NCBI RefSeq assembly: GCF_013283785.1
Contig: NZ_JABCPZ010000032.1
Coordinates: forward strand, 1 to 64,000
DNA: 64,000 nt
Origin: Nonomuraea antri
GTDB taxonomy: Bacteria > Actinomycetota > Actinomycetes > Streptosporangiales > Streptosporangiaceae
Reading direction: 5' to 3'
Of this stretch, positions 8,858-16,831 are shown in pieces. Both the position numbers and the translations under genes were made by a program. The notes under the pieces are model-generated. The model made no database searches. It was given only the letters and a program-made list of their open reading frames with translations, and was not told where the DNA came from. Within the stretch, counting starts at the first letter, position 1. Every line of letters begins with the position of its first letter.

Positions 8858-8999
8858 AGTGAACGACAAGATCTTCTTGGCGAATCTCCGGAGAACGGTC
8901 ACCCGCATCGGTATTTCTGCAGGTCAGCGTGATTTTTTGGAGTTCTCTCCGAACCCCGGTGTTGACGCGGGACGACTCCCGTGCCACTGTGACCTCCGC

Positions 9000-9015
9000 G
9001 TGATACCGGTATCAG
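9000..9015. promoter_or_regulatory. LacI-type operator, copy 2
   Basis: GTGATACCGGTATCAG contains a perfect 14-bp palindrome TGATACCGGTATCA and stands 46 nt before the SIS-domain gene. It is the same sequence class as copy 1, and no other unrelated spacer I read carries it. It should control the rightward SIS-PfkB-LacI unit. Confidence 0.75.
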
Positions 9016-9060
9016 GCCGCGAGGCGGCGCCGGCGCAGGCATTCCAGAAAGGACGCGAAG

Positions 9061-10062
9061 ATGCTCGGATTCAACGAGCCCGAATTCCTCTCGCAGCTGG
9101 CGAGCACCGTGGCGCTGCGCCCGGCGATCGAGGAACTCGTCGACAGTCTCGTTGACGCGGGGTACGACAACTTCCTGCTGGTCGGCGCCGGCGGGACGTA
9201 CGCCCAGATGTGGCCGTACGAACACCTGGCCAGGCGGAGCAGCACGCTCAGGGTGCGGGCCGCGATCGCCGCCGAGCTGATCGTCTCCGGCGACGCGTCG
9301 CTCGGCGAGCGCACCGCCGCGATCTTCACCTCGGTCTCCGGCACCACCGACGACAGCCTGCGCGCCATCGAGTACTGCAAGGCGCGCGGCGCCCGCACGA
9401 TCGGCTTCACCGGCTACCCGGACTCCCCCGTCGCCAAGGCCGTGGACGTCGCGCTGATCTCCGAGCCGAAGGCGTGGCCGTTCGACCCGCAGATGCTGCT
9501 GTTCGTGGGCCGGCTGCTGGCCGGGCGCGGCGAGTTCGACGGCTACGACAAGCTGGCCGGCGAGCTGGCCGGCCTGCCCAAGATCATGCTGGACGTGGCG
9601 AAGCAGGCCGAGCCGGTGGCCGCCGCGTTCGCCGAGGCGCACCAGGACACCGACTACCACTTCCTCATCGGCGGCGGGAACCTGTGGGGGTTCACCTACC
9701 TGTACTCCATGTGCATCCTCGAGGAGATGCAGTGGCTGCGCACGACGCGGGTGCACAGCGCCGAGTTCTTCCACGGCTCGCTGGAACTGCTCGAAGCCGA
9801 CACCAGCGTGATCATCTTCCAGGGCGAGGACGAGACGCGCCCGCTCACCGACCGGGCCGCGGCCTTCGCCAGGCGCGTCTCCTCGGACGTCACCGTCTTC
9901 GACACCCGCGACCACCCGCTCGACGGGATCAGCCCGGAGTTCCGCGGGCTGCTCGCGCCGCTGGTGCTCGACACGGTGATGGGCCGGGTCAGCAAGCACC
10001 TGGAGCGGGTCCGCGACCACTCGCTCGACCTGCGGCGTTACTACCGCGTCATGGACTACTGA
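9061..10062 (+). CDS. frlB: FrlB-like SIS-domain deglycase (fructosamine 6-phosphate)
   Basis: A 333-residue protein with two SIS domains (LLVGAGGTYAQM near 40; IGGGNLWGFTY near 203). The segment CILEEMQW...HSAEFFHGSLEL places Glu222 and His238 sixteen residues apart, the spacing I recall for the catalytic Glu/His pair of the deglycase FraB. The C-terminus DHSLDLRRYYRVMDY resembles the DHNPDERRYYG end recalled for E. coli FrlB. These enzymes cleave phosphorylated Amadori products to glucose 6-phosphate plus an amino acid. A GlmS/AgaS-like isomerase is the alternative, but the PfkB and FrlC-like neighbours favour deglycase. Rightward first gene under operator copy 2; start preceded by AAAGGACG. 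Confidence 0.75.
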   Translation: MLGFNEPEFLSQLASTVALRPAIEELVDSLVDAGYDNFLLVGAGGTYAQMWPYEHLARRSSTLRVRAAIAAELIVSGDASLGERTAAIFTSVSGTTDDSLRAIEYCKARGARTIGFTGYPDSPVAKAVDVALISEPKAWPFDPQMLLFVGRLLAGRGEFDGYDKLAGELAGLPKIMLDVAKQAEPVAAAFAEAHQDTDYHFLIGGGNLWGFTYLYSMCILEEMQWLRTTRVHSAEFFHGSLELLEADTSVIIFQGEDETRPLTDRAAAFARRVSSDVTVFDTRDHPLDGISPEFRGLLAPLVLDTVMGRVSKHLERVRDHSLDLRRYYRVMDY

Positions 10063-10067
10063 CCGGC

Positions 10068-10092
10068 CCGGGGGCCGCCGCCCGGCCCCCGG
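10068..10092. terminator. Strong intra-operon hairpin between the SIS and PfkB genes
   Basis: CCGGGGGCCG and CGGCCCCCGG form a perfect 10-bp GC stem with a 5-nt loop 6 nt after the SIS-gene stop. There is no T-run. Because the downstream genes appear to belong to the same unit, it could attenuate or protect the transcript end rather than stop it fully. Confidence 0.5.
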
Positions 10093-10142
10093 AGCGAACC
10101 CATCCCCCTGCGCGGCATTCGGGGCCCGTTACAGGAGAATTC

Positions 10143-11045
10143 ATGAGAGTGCTCGGCTTCGGCGACAACATCGTCGACCGGTTCGTCGACCGCGGCGTCG
10201 ACTATCCGGGCGGCAACAGCGTGAACGTCGCCGTCTACGCCCGCCGTCTCGGGCTCGAAGCCGCCTACCTGGGGGTCTTCGGCGACGACGACCTCGGCCT
10301 GTTCCTGCGCGAGTCGATCGCCGCCCAGGGCGTGGCGGCCGACCACTGTGTGGTCCGCCCGGGTGAGACCGGTATCTCAACGCTCCGGGTGGACGACGGC
10401 GACCGCGTCTTCCTCGGCTGGAACGGCGGCGGCGTCACCGTACGCGAGCCGCTGCGGCTCGACGCCGGCCTGCTCGCCTACGTCTCCTCCTTCGACCTGG
10501 TGCACTCCAGCGTGTACTCGCGCAGCGAGGACGAGCTGCCCAAGCTGGCCGGCGGCCCGCTGGTCAGCTACGACCTGTCCAGCGAGGACGACTACCGCAC
10601 CCCCGCCTACCTGGACCTGACCTGCCCGCACGCCGACCTGGTCCTGCTGTCGTGCTCGCACCTCGACGAGTCGGACACCGGCGACCTGCTGGCCGACGCC
10701 GTCCGGCGCGGCGCCGGGCTGGCGCTGGGCACCAGAGGCGTGCACGGCGCCCTCGCCTACGACGGCCGCGACCTGGTCAGCGCGCCGGCCCGGCTGGTCG
10801 AGGACCCGGCGAAGATCGTCGACACGATGGGCTGCGGCGACGCGTTCCTCGCCGGGTTCGCGGTCTCGCTGCTGCGCGACGGGTGGCGCACCGGCGTCGC
10901 CGCCGGCCGGGAGCCGGTCGAACGGGCGCTCGACGCGGGCGCGGAAGCCGCCTTCGAGCAGTGCTTCGTCGAGGGCGCCTTCGGCCACGGCAGGGCCGCC
11001 CGGGCCCGGCTACGATGTGGCGAGCCTCCGAACGCCAGGAAATGA
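10143..11045 (+). CDS. frlD: FrlD-like PfkB-family sugar kinase (fructosamine 6-kinase)
   Basis: A 300-residue ribokinase-family enzyme. GGNSVNVAVYARRLG (residues 23-37) is the substrate-binding signature, close to GGNAVNVAVY as I recall it for FrlD. DTMGCGDAFLAGF (227-239) carries the catalytic base Asp233 and anion hole. It should phosphorylate the C6 hydroxyl of fructosyl-amines before cleavage by the SIS-domain deglycase upstream. ATG preceded by AGGAGA. The gene lies between the deglycase and the LacI regulator. Short for the family, as FrlD is. A fructose or other ketose kinase cannot be excluded. Confidence 0.75.
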   Translation: MRVLGFGDNIVDRFVDRGVDYPGGNSVNVAVYARRLGLEAAYLGVFGDDDLGLFLRESIAAQGVAADHCVVRPGETGISTLRVDDGDRVFLGWNGGGVTVREPLRLDAGLLAYVSSFDLVHSSVYSRSEDELPKLAGGPLVSYDLSSEDDYRTPAYLDLTCPHADLVLLSCSHLDESDTGDLLADAVRRGAGLALGTRGVHGALAYDGRDLVSAPARLVEDPAKIVDTMGCGDAFLAGFAVSLLRDGWRTGVAAGREPVERALDAGAEAAFEQCFVEGAFGHGRAARARLRCGEPPNARK

Positions 11046-11057
11046 GGGACCCGATCC

Positions 11058-12152
11058 ATGCCAGCTGACCGCGGCCAGGCGGCGGGGCGCCCGACGATCT
11101 CGGAGGTGGCCGCCGAGGCCGGCGTCGGCCGCGCGACCGCGGCCCGCACCCTCGGCGGATACGGCTACGTCAGCCCCGAGCTGCGCGAACGCGTGCTCGC
11201 CGCGGCGCAGAAGCTCGGCTACCGGGCGAACGCGCTGGCCCGCAGCATGTCCACCGGGGTCAGCCACACACTGGGCGTCATCCTGGCCGACATCGGCAAC
11301 CCGTTCTTCGCCGGGGTGCTGCGCGGCATCTCCGACACCTCGCGGGCCCGCGGGTTCGACACGATCGTGCTGAGCACGTACGAGGAGCTGGACGAGGAGG
11401 TCGCGGCCACGAACGTGCTCATCGACAAGCGGGTCGACGGCGTCATCATCGCCTCGGCGGCGATCGGCCGCGCCGAGGTGGCGCACATCAAGGCGGCGAT
11501 GAGCCGGGGCATCCCGATCGTGCTGGTCGACCGCGCGGTGGCCGCGCTCGACCTCGACACGGTGGTCATCGACAACCGCGACGCCGCCCGCGAGGCGGTG
11601 GAGGTCCTGATCGCGGCCGGGCACCGGCGCATCGGCTTCGTGTGGGGGCCCTCCGCGCCCGAGACCCCCACCACGCGGCGCGGCCTGCTGTCGGAGAAGT
11701 CGCGCAACCTCTGGACCGACGGCGAGCGCCTGCGCGGCTACCTCGACGCGCTCGACGACGCCCGCATCCCGTTCGACCCCGAGCTGGTGATGACCGGCCC
11801 CAAGACCGAGGAGCGGGCCACCGAGGAGGTTGGCCGCATGCTCGCCCTGCCCGACCACGTCACGGCGGTGTTCTGCACCGAGACCGACGCGGTGCTCGGC
11901 GCGCTGCGCGCGGTGCGGGCCGCCGGGCTGGCGTATCCGCGCGACATCTCGCTGATCGGCTTCGACGACAGCGCGTGGGCGGCCGTCATGGACCCGCCGC
12001 TGACGATGATCGAGCAGCCGGTGCACCGGTTGGGGGCGAAAGCGGCCGAAGTGCTGCTGGACATTCTTCATGGAAATGAGCCGGAGCACGAAATTCACAC
12101 CCTGCGTTCGCGGCTCGTCGCGCGGTCGTCGGTCGCGCCGCCTTCTGCCTGA
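11058..12152 (+). CDS. LacI-family transcriptional regulator of the frl-like locus
   Basis: A 364-residue repressor. The N-terminal helix-turn-helix is PTISEVAAEAGVGRATAART followed by hinge helix NALARSMSTG. The rest is a periplasmic-binding-protein-like sensor domain (LGVILADIGNPFFAGVLRG) ending in a family-typical LLDILHG segment. It lies 12 nt after the kinase gene, so it is co-transcribed with the genes it should control. The GATACCGGTATC-type palindromes at ~8842 and ~9000 are its likely operators. Inducer is probably a fructosamine or its phosphate (inference). Confidence 0.88.
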   Translation: MPADRGQAAGRPTISEVAAEAGVGRATAARTLGGYGYVSPELRERVLAAAQKLGYRANALARSMSTGVSHTLGVILADIGNPFFAGVLRGISDTSRARGFDTIVLSTYEELDEEVAATNVLIDKRVDGVIIASAAIGRAEVAHIKAAMSRGIPIVLVDRAVAALDLDTVVIDNRDAAREAVEVLIAAGHRRIGFVWGPSAPETPTTRRGLLSEKSRNLWTDGERLRGYLDALDDARIPFDPELVMTGPKTEERATEEVGRMLALPDHVTAVFCTETDAVLGALRAVRAAGLAYPRDISLIGFDDSAWAAVMDPPLTMIEQPVHRLGAKAAEVLLDILHGNEPEHEIHTLRSRLVARSSVAPPSA

Positions 12153-12259
12153 ACGAGCTGCTGAAACGCATCCGCTGAGTTACCGTGAGTCACGACGGTA
12201 ATCCGCGTTACCAGACACCGTCATATCGCTTCCCCTCATATCTCGGGCATTGATCACAC

Positions 12260-13180
12260 ATGACGGAAACCAGCAGCGGGGAGGACGCCGACGACGCGGC
12301 CTCCGACGAAGTGACCTTGGACGACGTGGTCCAGGACGATCCGGGCCAGGACGACACGACCGCGGACGAGACGGCCGAGAAATCGGCCGGGCAACAATGG
12401 ATGGACCTCACCAAAAGGGCCGTCATGGCCACCGCGGGCACCGCGCTGACCCTGGTGCTCGTGCAGGCGTTCACGGGTGCGTTCGCGCCGATCCGGTGGA
12501 ACATCGAGGATATTCTCGGGGCCGCGCCCGTCGACATCACCGCGACCAGGCTCGACGAATGCGCCCCGCGATTCGTCCCCGATTCCGTGCCCGGCACGCC
12601 GCCGCCGGTAGGTGACCGGGAGGCGTTCGACGTCTGGCAGGCCGCGCACTCCACGGCCGACTCCGGCGCGACCCGCGTGCTGCTGAACGCCCAGGGCAGG
12701 AACGGCCGGGCCGTCACGCTGCAGCGCATCCGCATCATCACCGGCTCGGTGCGGCCCGCCGCCCCGGGCCGCTCCTACCATCCATCCTGCGAGAAGGCGG
12801 GGCCGAGCACCATGCAGTGGCTCTACCTCGACCTCGACGCGCCGGAGCCGGTCGCGAGCCGGCCGTCCAAGGCCGTCAGGGAACGCATGAGGATCGAAGG
12901 CCGGGCCAAGCCCGCCCAGTTCCCGTACACGGTGAAGCAGGACGACGTGGTGACGTTCGTCCTCACGGCGGAGGCGGTCCGCTCGGACGTGGTCTGGACG
13001 GCCAAGATCGACTGGATCAGCGACGGGCGCACCGGGAGCACCGACATCAGGCTCGACGGCCGGCCGTTCCACACGATGGGCAACGCGCACACCGCGGTCC
13101 ACGTGCCCGGGGTGCCGCCGGTGTCCTGGCGTCAGCAGGTCGAAGAGGGCCCGGAGAACGGTCACGAGGACCGCCGCTGA
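12260..13180 (+). CDS. Membrane-anchored protein of unknown function, acidic N-terminus
   Basis: A 306-residue protein I do not recognise. Residues 1-50 are strongly acidic (Asp/Glu/Ser/Thr-rich, probably disordered and cytosolic). One transmembrane helix follows at about 56-74 (VMATAGTALTLVLVQAFTG). The rest (~75-306) would be outside the cell, with beta-rich character and two cysteines (ECAPRF, SCEKAG) that may form a disulfide. It stands alone between the LacI regulator and the GH20 unit. A small TTACCGT/ACGGTAA inverted repeat (12180-12201) lies in the spacer before it. Confidence 0.7.
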   Translation: MTETSSGEDADDAASDEVTLDDVVQDDPGQDDTTADETAEKSAGQQWMDLTKRAVMATAGTALTLVLVQAFTGAFAPIRWNIEDILGAAPVDITATRLDECAPRFVPDSVPGTPPPVGDREAFDVWQAAHSTADSGATRVLLNAQGRNGRAVTLQRIRIITGSVRPAAPGRSYHPSCEKAGPSTMQWLYLDLDAPEPVASRPSKAVRERMRIEGRAKPAQFPYTVKQDDVVTFVLTAEAVRSDVVWTAKIDWISDGRTGSTDIRLDGRPFHTMGNAHTAVHVPGVPPVSWRQQVEEGPENGHEDRR

Positions 13181-13214
13181 CCCGATCATGAAGGGCGGGG
13201 GCGGACAGATTTCT

Positions 13215-13226
13215 TACCACGTGGTA
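13215..13226. promoter_or_regulatory. TetR-type operator before the GH20 unit
   Basis: TACCACGTGGTA, a perfect 12-bp palindrome inside TTCTTACCACGTGGTAGAAA, is about 75-100 nt upstream of the hexosaminidase start. Near-identical boxes occur at 21033-21052 and 25237-25256 before the other transcription units of this glycan region. The TetR gene at 21.1 kb is the likely binder. Confidence 0.7.
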
Positions 13227-13311
13227 GAAAAGGCGGCAGGGCCGCGCCGCGCAGGCGCGCCGCCCCGCCGGCCCGCACGTCGCGGGCGCGCCGCCACGCA
13301 TGGGAGTGACC

Positions 13312-14874
13312 TTGTCAGAGACCGTCCCCCTCGTCCCCCTGCCGCGTCACGTCACCCTCGCCGGGCCCGGCAGGTTCCGGCTCGGCGCGCGGCCCCGCGT
13401 CGGAGTCCCCTCGGCGGAGCTGCTCGGCCTCGGCCGGGTCGTCGCCGAACTCCTGGCCACGGCGCCAGGGGTGGAGCCGGTGGTCGTGGTGGGCGCGGAC
13501 GCCGAACTCCGCCTCGTACTCTCCGGGGAGACCCCGGCCGCCCCCGCCGACCTGCTCGACCGGCCGGCCGGGTACGAGGCGTACGAGCTGGAGACGGGCG
13601 AGAGCGGCGCCACCGTCACCGCCGCGACCGCCGAGGGCCTGTTCCGCGGCGCGACCACGTTCGCCCAATCGCTCGACCAGGACGGCACCGCCCCGGCCAT
13701 GCGCGTGTCCGACGCGCCCGCGCTGCCCTGGCGCGGCCTGTCGCTGGACGTCGTCCGCAGGTTCTTCCCCGTCGACCAGGTCAAGCGGGTGGTCGACCTG
13801 CTGGCCAGGTACAAGTTCAACGTCCTGCACCTGCACCTGACCGACAGCCAGGCCTGGCGGCTGGAGATCGACGGCCGGCCCCGGCTCACCGACCCCGCCT
13901 GCTGGCCGGGCGGCGAGGGCTCGCGCAACGGCACCGGCCGCCAGCACTACACCCGCGACGACTTCCGCGAGATCACCGCGTACGCGGCCGCCCGTTTCGT
14001 CACGGTCGTGCCGGAGATCGACCTGCCGGGGCACAGTCACGCGGTCGTCACGGCGTACCCGGAGCTGGCCGGGCAGGCGGTGCATCCGCTGCTGGCGTTC
14101 CTCGACCCGCGGGCGGCCGCGGGGTTCGTCGAGGAGGTGCTGGGCCAGGTGGCCGAGCTGACGCCGGGCCCGTACCTGCACGTCGGCGGCGACGAGGCGT
14201 TCGGCATGCCGCACGAGCAGTACGCGGAGTTCACGGCCATGTCGCTGCGCGTGGCCAGGGCCACCGGCAAGCGGGCGGTGGCCTGGCAGGAGGCGGCCAG
14301 GTCCGGGGCGCTGACGCCGCAGGACCTCGCGCAGTGGTGGGTGGGCGCCGACCACGTCTTCGACGCCGAGGAGCTGCGCGGGCGCACGCCGGCCGAGTAC
14401 CACCCGCTGATCGACATCGCGGCGGCCTCGTTCGAGCTTGCCCCCGGCGACCTGCCGAAGGCGCTCGCGTCGGGCGTCCCGGTGCTCGCCTCGACCAGCA
14501 GCACGCTGTACCTGGACCGCCAGTACGCCGAGGACTCGCTGCTGCCCGCGCAGAGCGAGCGGCGCGGCCGGGTGGGCATGGCCTCCTACGCGCCGCGTAC
14601 CTGCCGTGAGCTGTTCGACTGGCATCCTGGCGAGCTCAAGGAATTCGGCGGCGCCGCCCCGGCCGGGGTCGAGGCGGCGATCTGGTGCGAGTCCGTCGCG
14701 GACTTCGACGACCTGGCCTTCCTCCTGCTCCCCCGGCTGCCCGCGATCGCCGAGAAGGCGTGGACGCAGCAGGTCACCGGCTGGGCGGACCACCGGGCCA
14801 GGGTGCGCGGGCACGCCGCCGCCTGGGAACGGCTCGGCTGGGGCGGCTACTACCGCTCGGCGGAGGTGTTCTGA
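13312..14874 (+). CDS. Beta-N-acetylhexosaminidase, GH20
   Basis: About 520 residues without an evident signal peptide. An N-terminal GH20b-like alpha/beta domain (~1-135) precedes the TIM barrel, with HLHLTDSQAWRLEI and the catalytic pair in LHVGGDEAFG (Asp-Glu for substrate-assisted catalysis). It should remove terminal GlcNAc/GalNAc from imported oligosaccharides. I prefer the TTG at 13312 because GGGAGTG sits just upstream; an ATG at 13300 is the in-frame alternative. The stop overlaps the next ATG (TGATG), so the two are coupled. Confidence 0.87.
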   Translation: MSETVPLVPLPRHVTLAGPGRFRLGARPRVGVPSAELLGLGRVVAELLATAPGVEPVVVVGADAELRLVLSGETPAAPADLLDRPAGYEAYELETGESGATVTAATAEGLFRGATTFAQSLDQDGTAPAMRVSDAPALPWRGLSLDVVRRFFPVDQVKRVVDLLARYKFNVLHLHLTDSQAWRLEIDGRPRLTDPACWPGGEGSRNGTGRQHYTRDDFREITAYAAARFVTVVPEIDLPGHSHAVVTAYPELAGQAVHPLLAFLDPRAAAGFVEEVLGQVAELTPGPYLHVGGDEAFGMPHEQYAEFTAMSLRVARATGKRAVAWQEAARSGALTPQDLAQWWVGADHVFDAEELRGRTPAEYHPLIDIAAASFELAPGDLPKALASGVPVLASTSSTLYLDRQYAEDSLLPAQSERRGRVGMASYAPRTCRELFDWHPGELKEFGGAAPAGVEAAIWCESVADFDDLAFLLLPRLPAIAEKAWTQQVTGWADHRARVRGHAAAWERLGWGGYYRSAEVF

Positions 14875-16037
14875 TGGCCGTGACGTACCCGGCGGACCTG
14901 GCGGCGCTGCTCGACGGCGTCGCGGAGACCGAGCGCGGGCCGCGCGGCGGCCTGGTGCCGCACCGGCTGCCCGGCTGGGCGCGCGAGCAGCACGACCAGC
15001 TCGACCTCGTGTGGGGCGAGGCGTGCCCGGCCGGCGGGGTGCTCAGGCTGCGTACGGCGGCCGGCCGCATCACGCTGCGCGCGGCGGCGACCGTGGTGGA
15101 GCTGGCCGGCCTGCGCTTCCCCGACCCGCCCAGGCTGGCGGTCCGCGACGGCGGCCGCACCGTCGTGCGCGACCTCCCGGCCACGCAGGTCGTCCAGGTC
15201 GCCGGGCCCGACGGAGTGCGCGGCGGGGTGATCGACGTCGGCGATCCGGCCACCGTGGTGATCGTCCGCGAGCCGGTGGACCGCACGGTCGAGATCCACC
15301 TGCCGCACAACTGCGGCGTCGAGCTGCTGGCGCTCGACGCCGACGCGCCTGTCGCCCCGGCCGGACCGGCCGCCGGGCTGCGCTGGCTGCACTACGGCAG
15401 CTCGATCAGCCACTGCGTCAGCTCGCCGTCGCCCGAGCGCACCTGGCCTGCCCAGGTGGCCGCGGCGCGCGGCTGGACGCTGCGCAACCTGGCCTTCTCC
15501 GGCAACGCCCAGCTCGACCCGTTCGCCGCCCGGGTGATCAGGGACGCCGCGGCCGACCTGATCACGCTCAAGGTCGGGATCAACGTGGTCAACGCCGACA
15601 GCATGCGGCAGCGCACGTTCCTGCCCGCCGTGCACGGTTTCCTCGACACGATCCGCGAGGGCCACCCGGAGACCCCGATCGTGGTGGTGACGGCGATCGG
15701 CTGCCCGATGCACGAGGACGCGCCAGGCCCGGCGGTGCAGGAGGACGGCGCGTACCGGCCGGGCCGCAGGCGGCTGGAGTTGGACGCCGGCGCGCTGACG
15801 CTGGCCGCGACCAGGACCCTGCTCGCCCGCGCGGTGGCCGCGCGGCGGGCCCGCGACCCGCGCCTGTTCCTGGTGGACGGCCGCGAACTGCTCGGCGCGG
15901 ACGAGGCCCACCTGCTGACCGACGCGCTGCATCCGTCGCAGGAGGGCTACGACCTCATGGCCCGCCGCTTCCCCGGGCTGCTCCCGGCCGCCGCGCTGGG
16001 GGCTCAGGCCGAGGCGGCCTCGCGCTCGAACGCCTGA
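14874..16037 (+). CDS. SGNH/GDSL-family hydrolase with N-terminal beta domain
   Basis: A 387-residue cytosolic protein. Residues 1-~155 form a beta-rich domain. The SGNH hydrolase part begins LRWLHYGSSISHC (nucleophile Ser in GSSIS), continues with the Gly/Asn block (LRNLAFSGNAQL; LKVGINVVN) and ends with DALHPSQEGYDLMA carrying the Asp and His. Probably a carbohydrate esterase that removes acetyl or other acyl groups. It overlaps the GH20 gene by 1 nt, implying joint action on an acylated glycan. Its 3' end overlaps the convergent ATPase gene by 34 bp. Confidence 0.8.
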   Translation: MAVTYPADLAALLDGVAETERGPRGGLVPHRLPGWAREQHDQLDLVWGEACPAGGVLRLRTAAGRITLRAAATVVELAGLRFPDPPRLAVRDGGRTVVRDLPATQVVQVAGPDGVRGGVIDVGDPATVVIVREPVDRTVEIHLPHNCGVELLALDADAPVAPAGPAAGLRWLHYGSSISHCVSSPSPERTWPAQVAAARGWTLRNLAFSGNAQLDPFAARVIRDAAADLITLKVGINVVNADSMRQRTFLPAVHGFLDTIREGHPETPIVVVTAIGCPMHEDAPGPAVQEDGAYRPGRRRLELDAGALTLAATRTLLARAVAARRARDPRLFLVDGRELLGADEAHLLTDALHPSQEGYDLMARRFPGLLPAAALGAQAEAASRSNA

Positions 16038-16831
16038 CGGCGGGCCCGCTGCTCGGCCACGTCGGCGACCGGCGCGGCCAGCAGCAGCCCCCGCGTGTAC
16101 GGGTGCTCGGGCTCGGACGTCACGACCGCCGACGCGCCCGTCTCCACGATCTCCCCCCGGTGGATGACGGCCACCCGGTGGCTCACGAACCGCACCACCG
16201 ACAGGTCGTGCGAGACGAACAGGTAGGACACCCCGGTCTGCTCCTGGATCTCCAGCAGCAGGTCGAGCACGGTCTTCTGGGTGGTGAGGTCGAGCGCGGA
16301 GACCGGCTCGTCGCACACGATCAGCTTGGGGTCGATGGCCAGCGCCCGCGCGATGGCCACCCGCTGCCGCTGCCCGCCGGAGAACTCGCGCGGCAGCCGC
16401 TCGGCGGCGTCGGCGGGCAGGTGCACGCGGTCGAGCAGGCCGCTGACCCGCCGCCTGGCCTCGGCCCGGCCGAGCCCCTGCCCGAGCAGCGGCTCAGACA
16501 GCGTGTCGCCCACGGTCAGCGACGGGTTCAGCGACGTGTACGGATCCTGGAAGATCACCTGGAGGTCGCGGCCGAGCGCGCGCCTGCGCCTGGCCGAGAT
16601 CCGGTCCAGCCGCTCGCCGGCGAACGTGATCGTCCCCGACTGCACCGGGACCAGCCCGAGTATCGCCCGGCCGATCGTGGTCTTGCCCGATCCCGACTCG
16701 CCGACCAGCCCCAGCGTCTCGCCCGGCCCGATGTCCAGCGACACGCCGCGCAGCACCTCCACGCGCGGCGCCCGCCAGCCCTTGCCGGGAAAGGAGACCC
16801 GCAGGTCCTCGACGGAGAGCAGGGGGTTCAC
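16004..16831 (-). CDS. Opp/Dpp-type ABC transporter ATP-binding protein (OppF-like)
   Basis: A 275-residue ATPase: Walker A GESGSGKTTIG, signature FSGGQRQRVAIARAL, Walker B LIVCDEPVSALD and the OppF-type tail (EHPYTRGLLLAAPVAD). The start is the GTG at 16831 (VNPLLSVEDLRV), overlapping the fused permease-ATPase stop by 4 nt. Last gene of a leftward four-gene importer operon. With the ATPase half of the upstream fusion it forms the heterodimeric motor of a peptide- or oligosaccharide-type importer. Confidence 0.88.
   Translation of the reverse strand: MNPLLSVEDLRVSFPGKGWRAPRVEVLRGVSLDIGPGETLGLVGESGSGKTTIGRAILGLVPVQSGTITFAGERLDRISARRRRALGRDLQVIFQDPYTSLNPSLTVGDTLSEPLLGQGLGRAEARRRVSGLLDRVHLPADAAERLPREFSGGQRQRVAIARALAIDPKLIVCDEPVSALDLTTQKTVLDLLLEIQEQTGVSYLFVSHDLSVVRFVSHRVAVIHRGEIVETGASAVVTSEPEHPYTRGLLLAAPVADVAEQRARRQAFEREAASA

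Noticed and set aside
10364-10379. TGAGACCGGTATCTCA as a third LacI operator inside the kinase gene
   Set aside because: Only 5 of 8 arm positions match when centred, and it is intragenic; kept out of the operator list, though an auxiliary site is not impossible.
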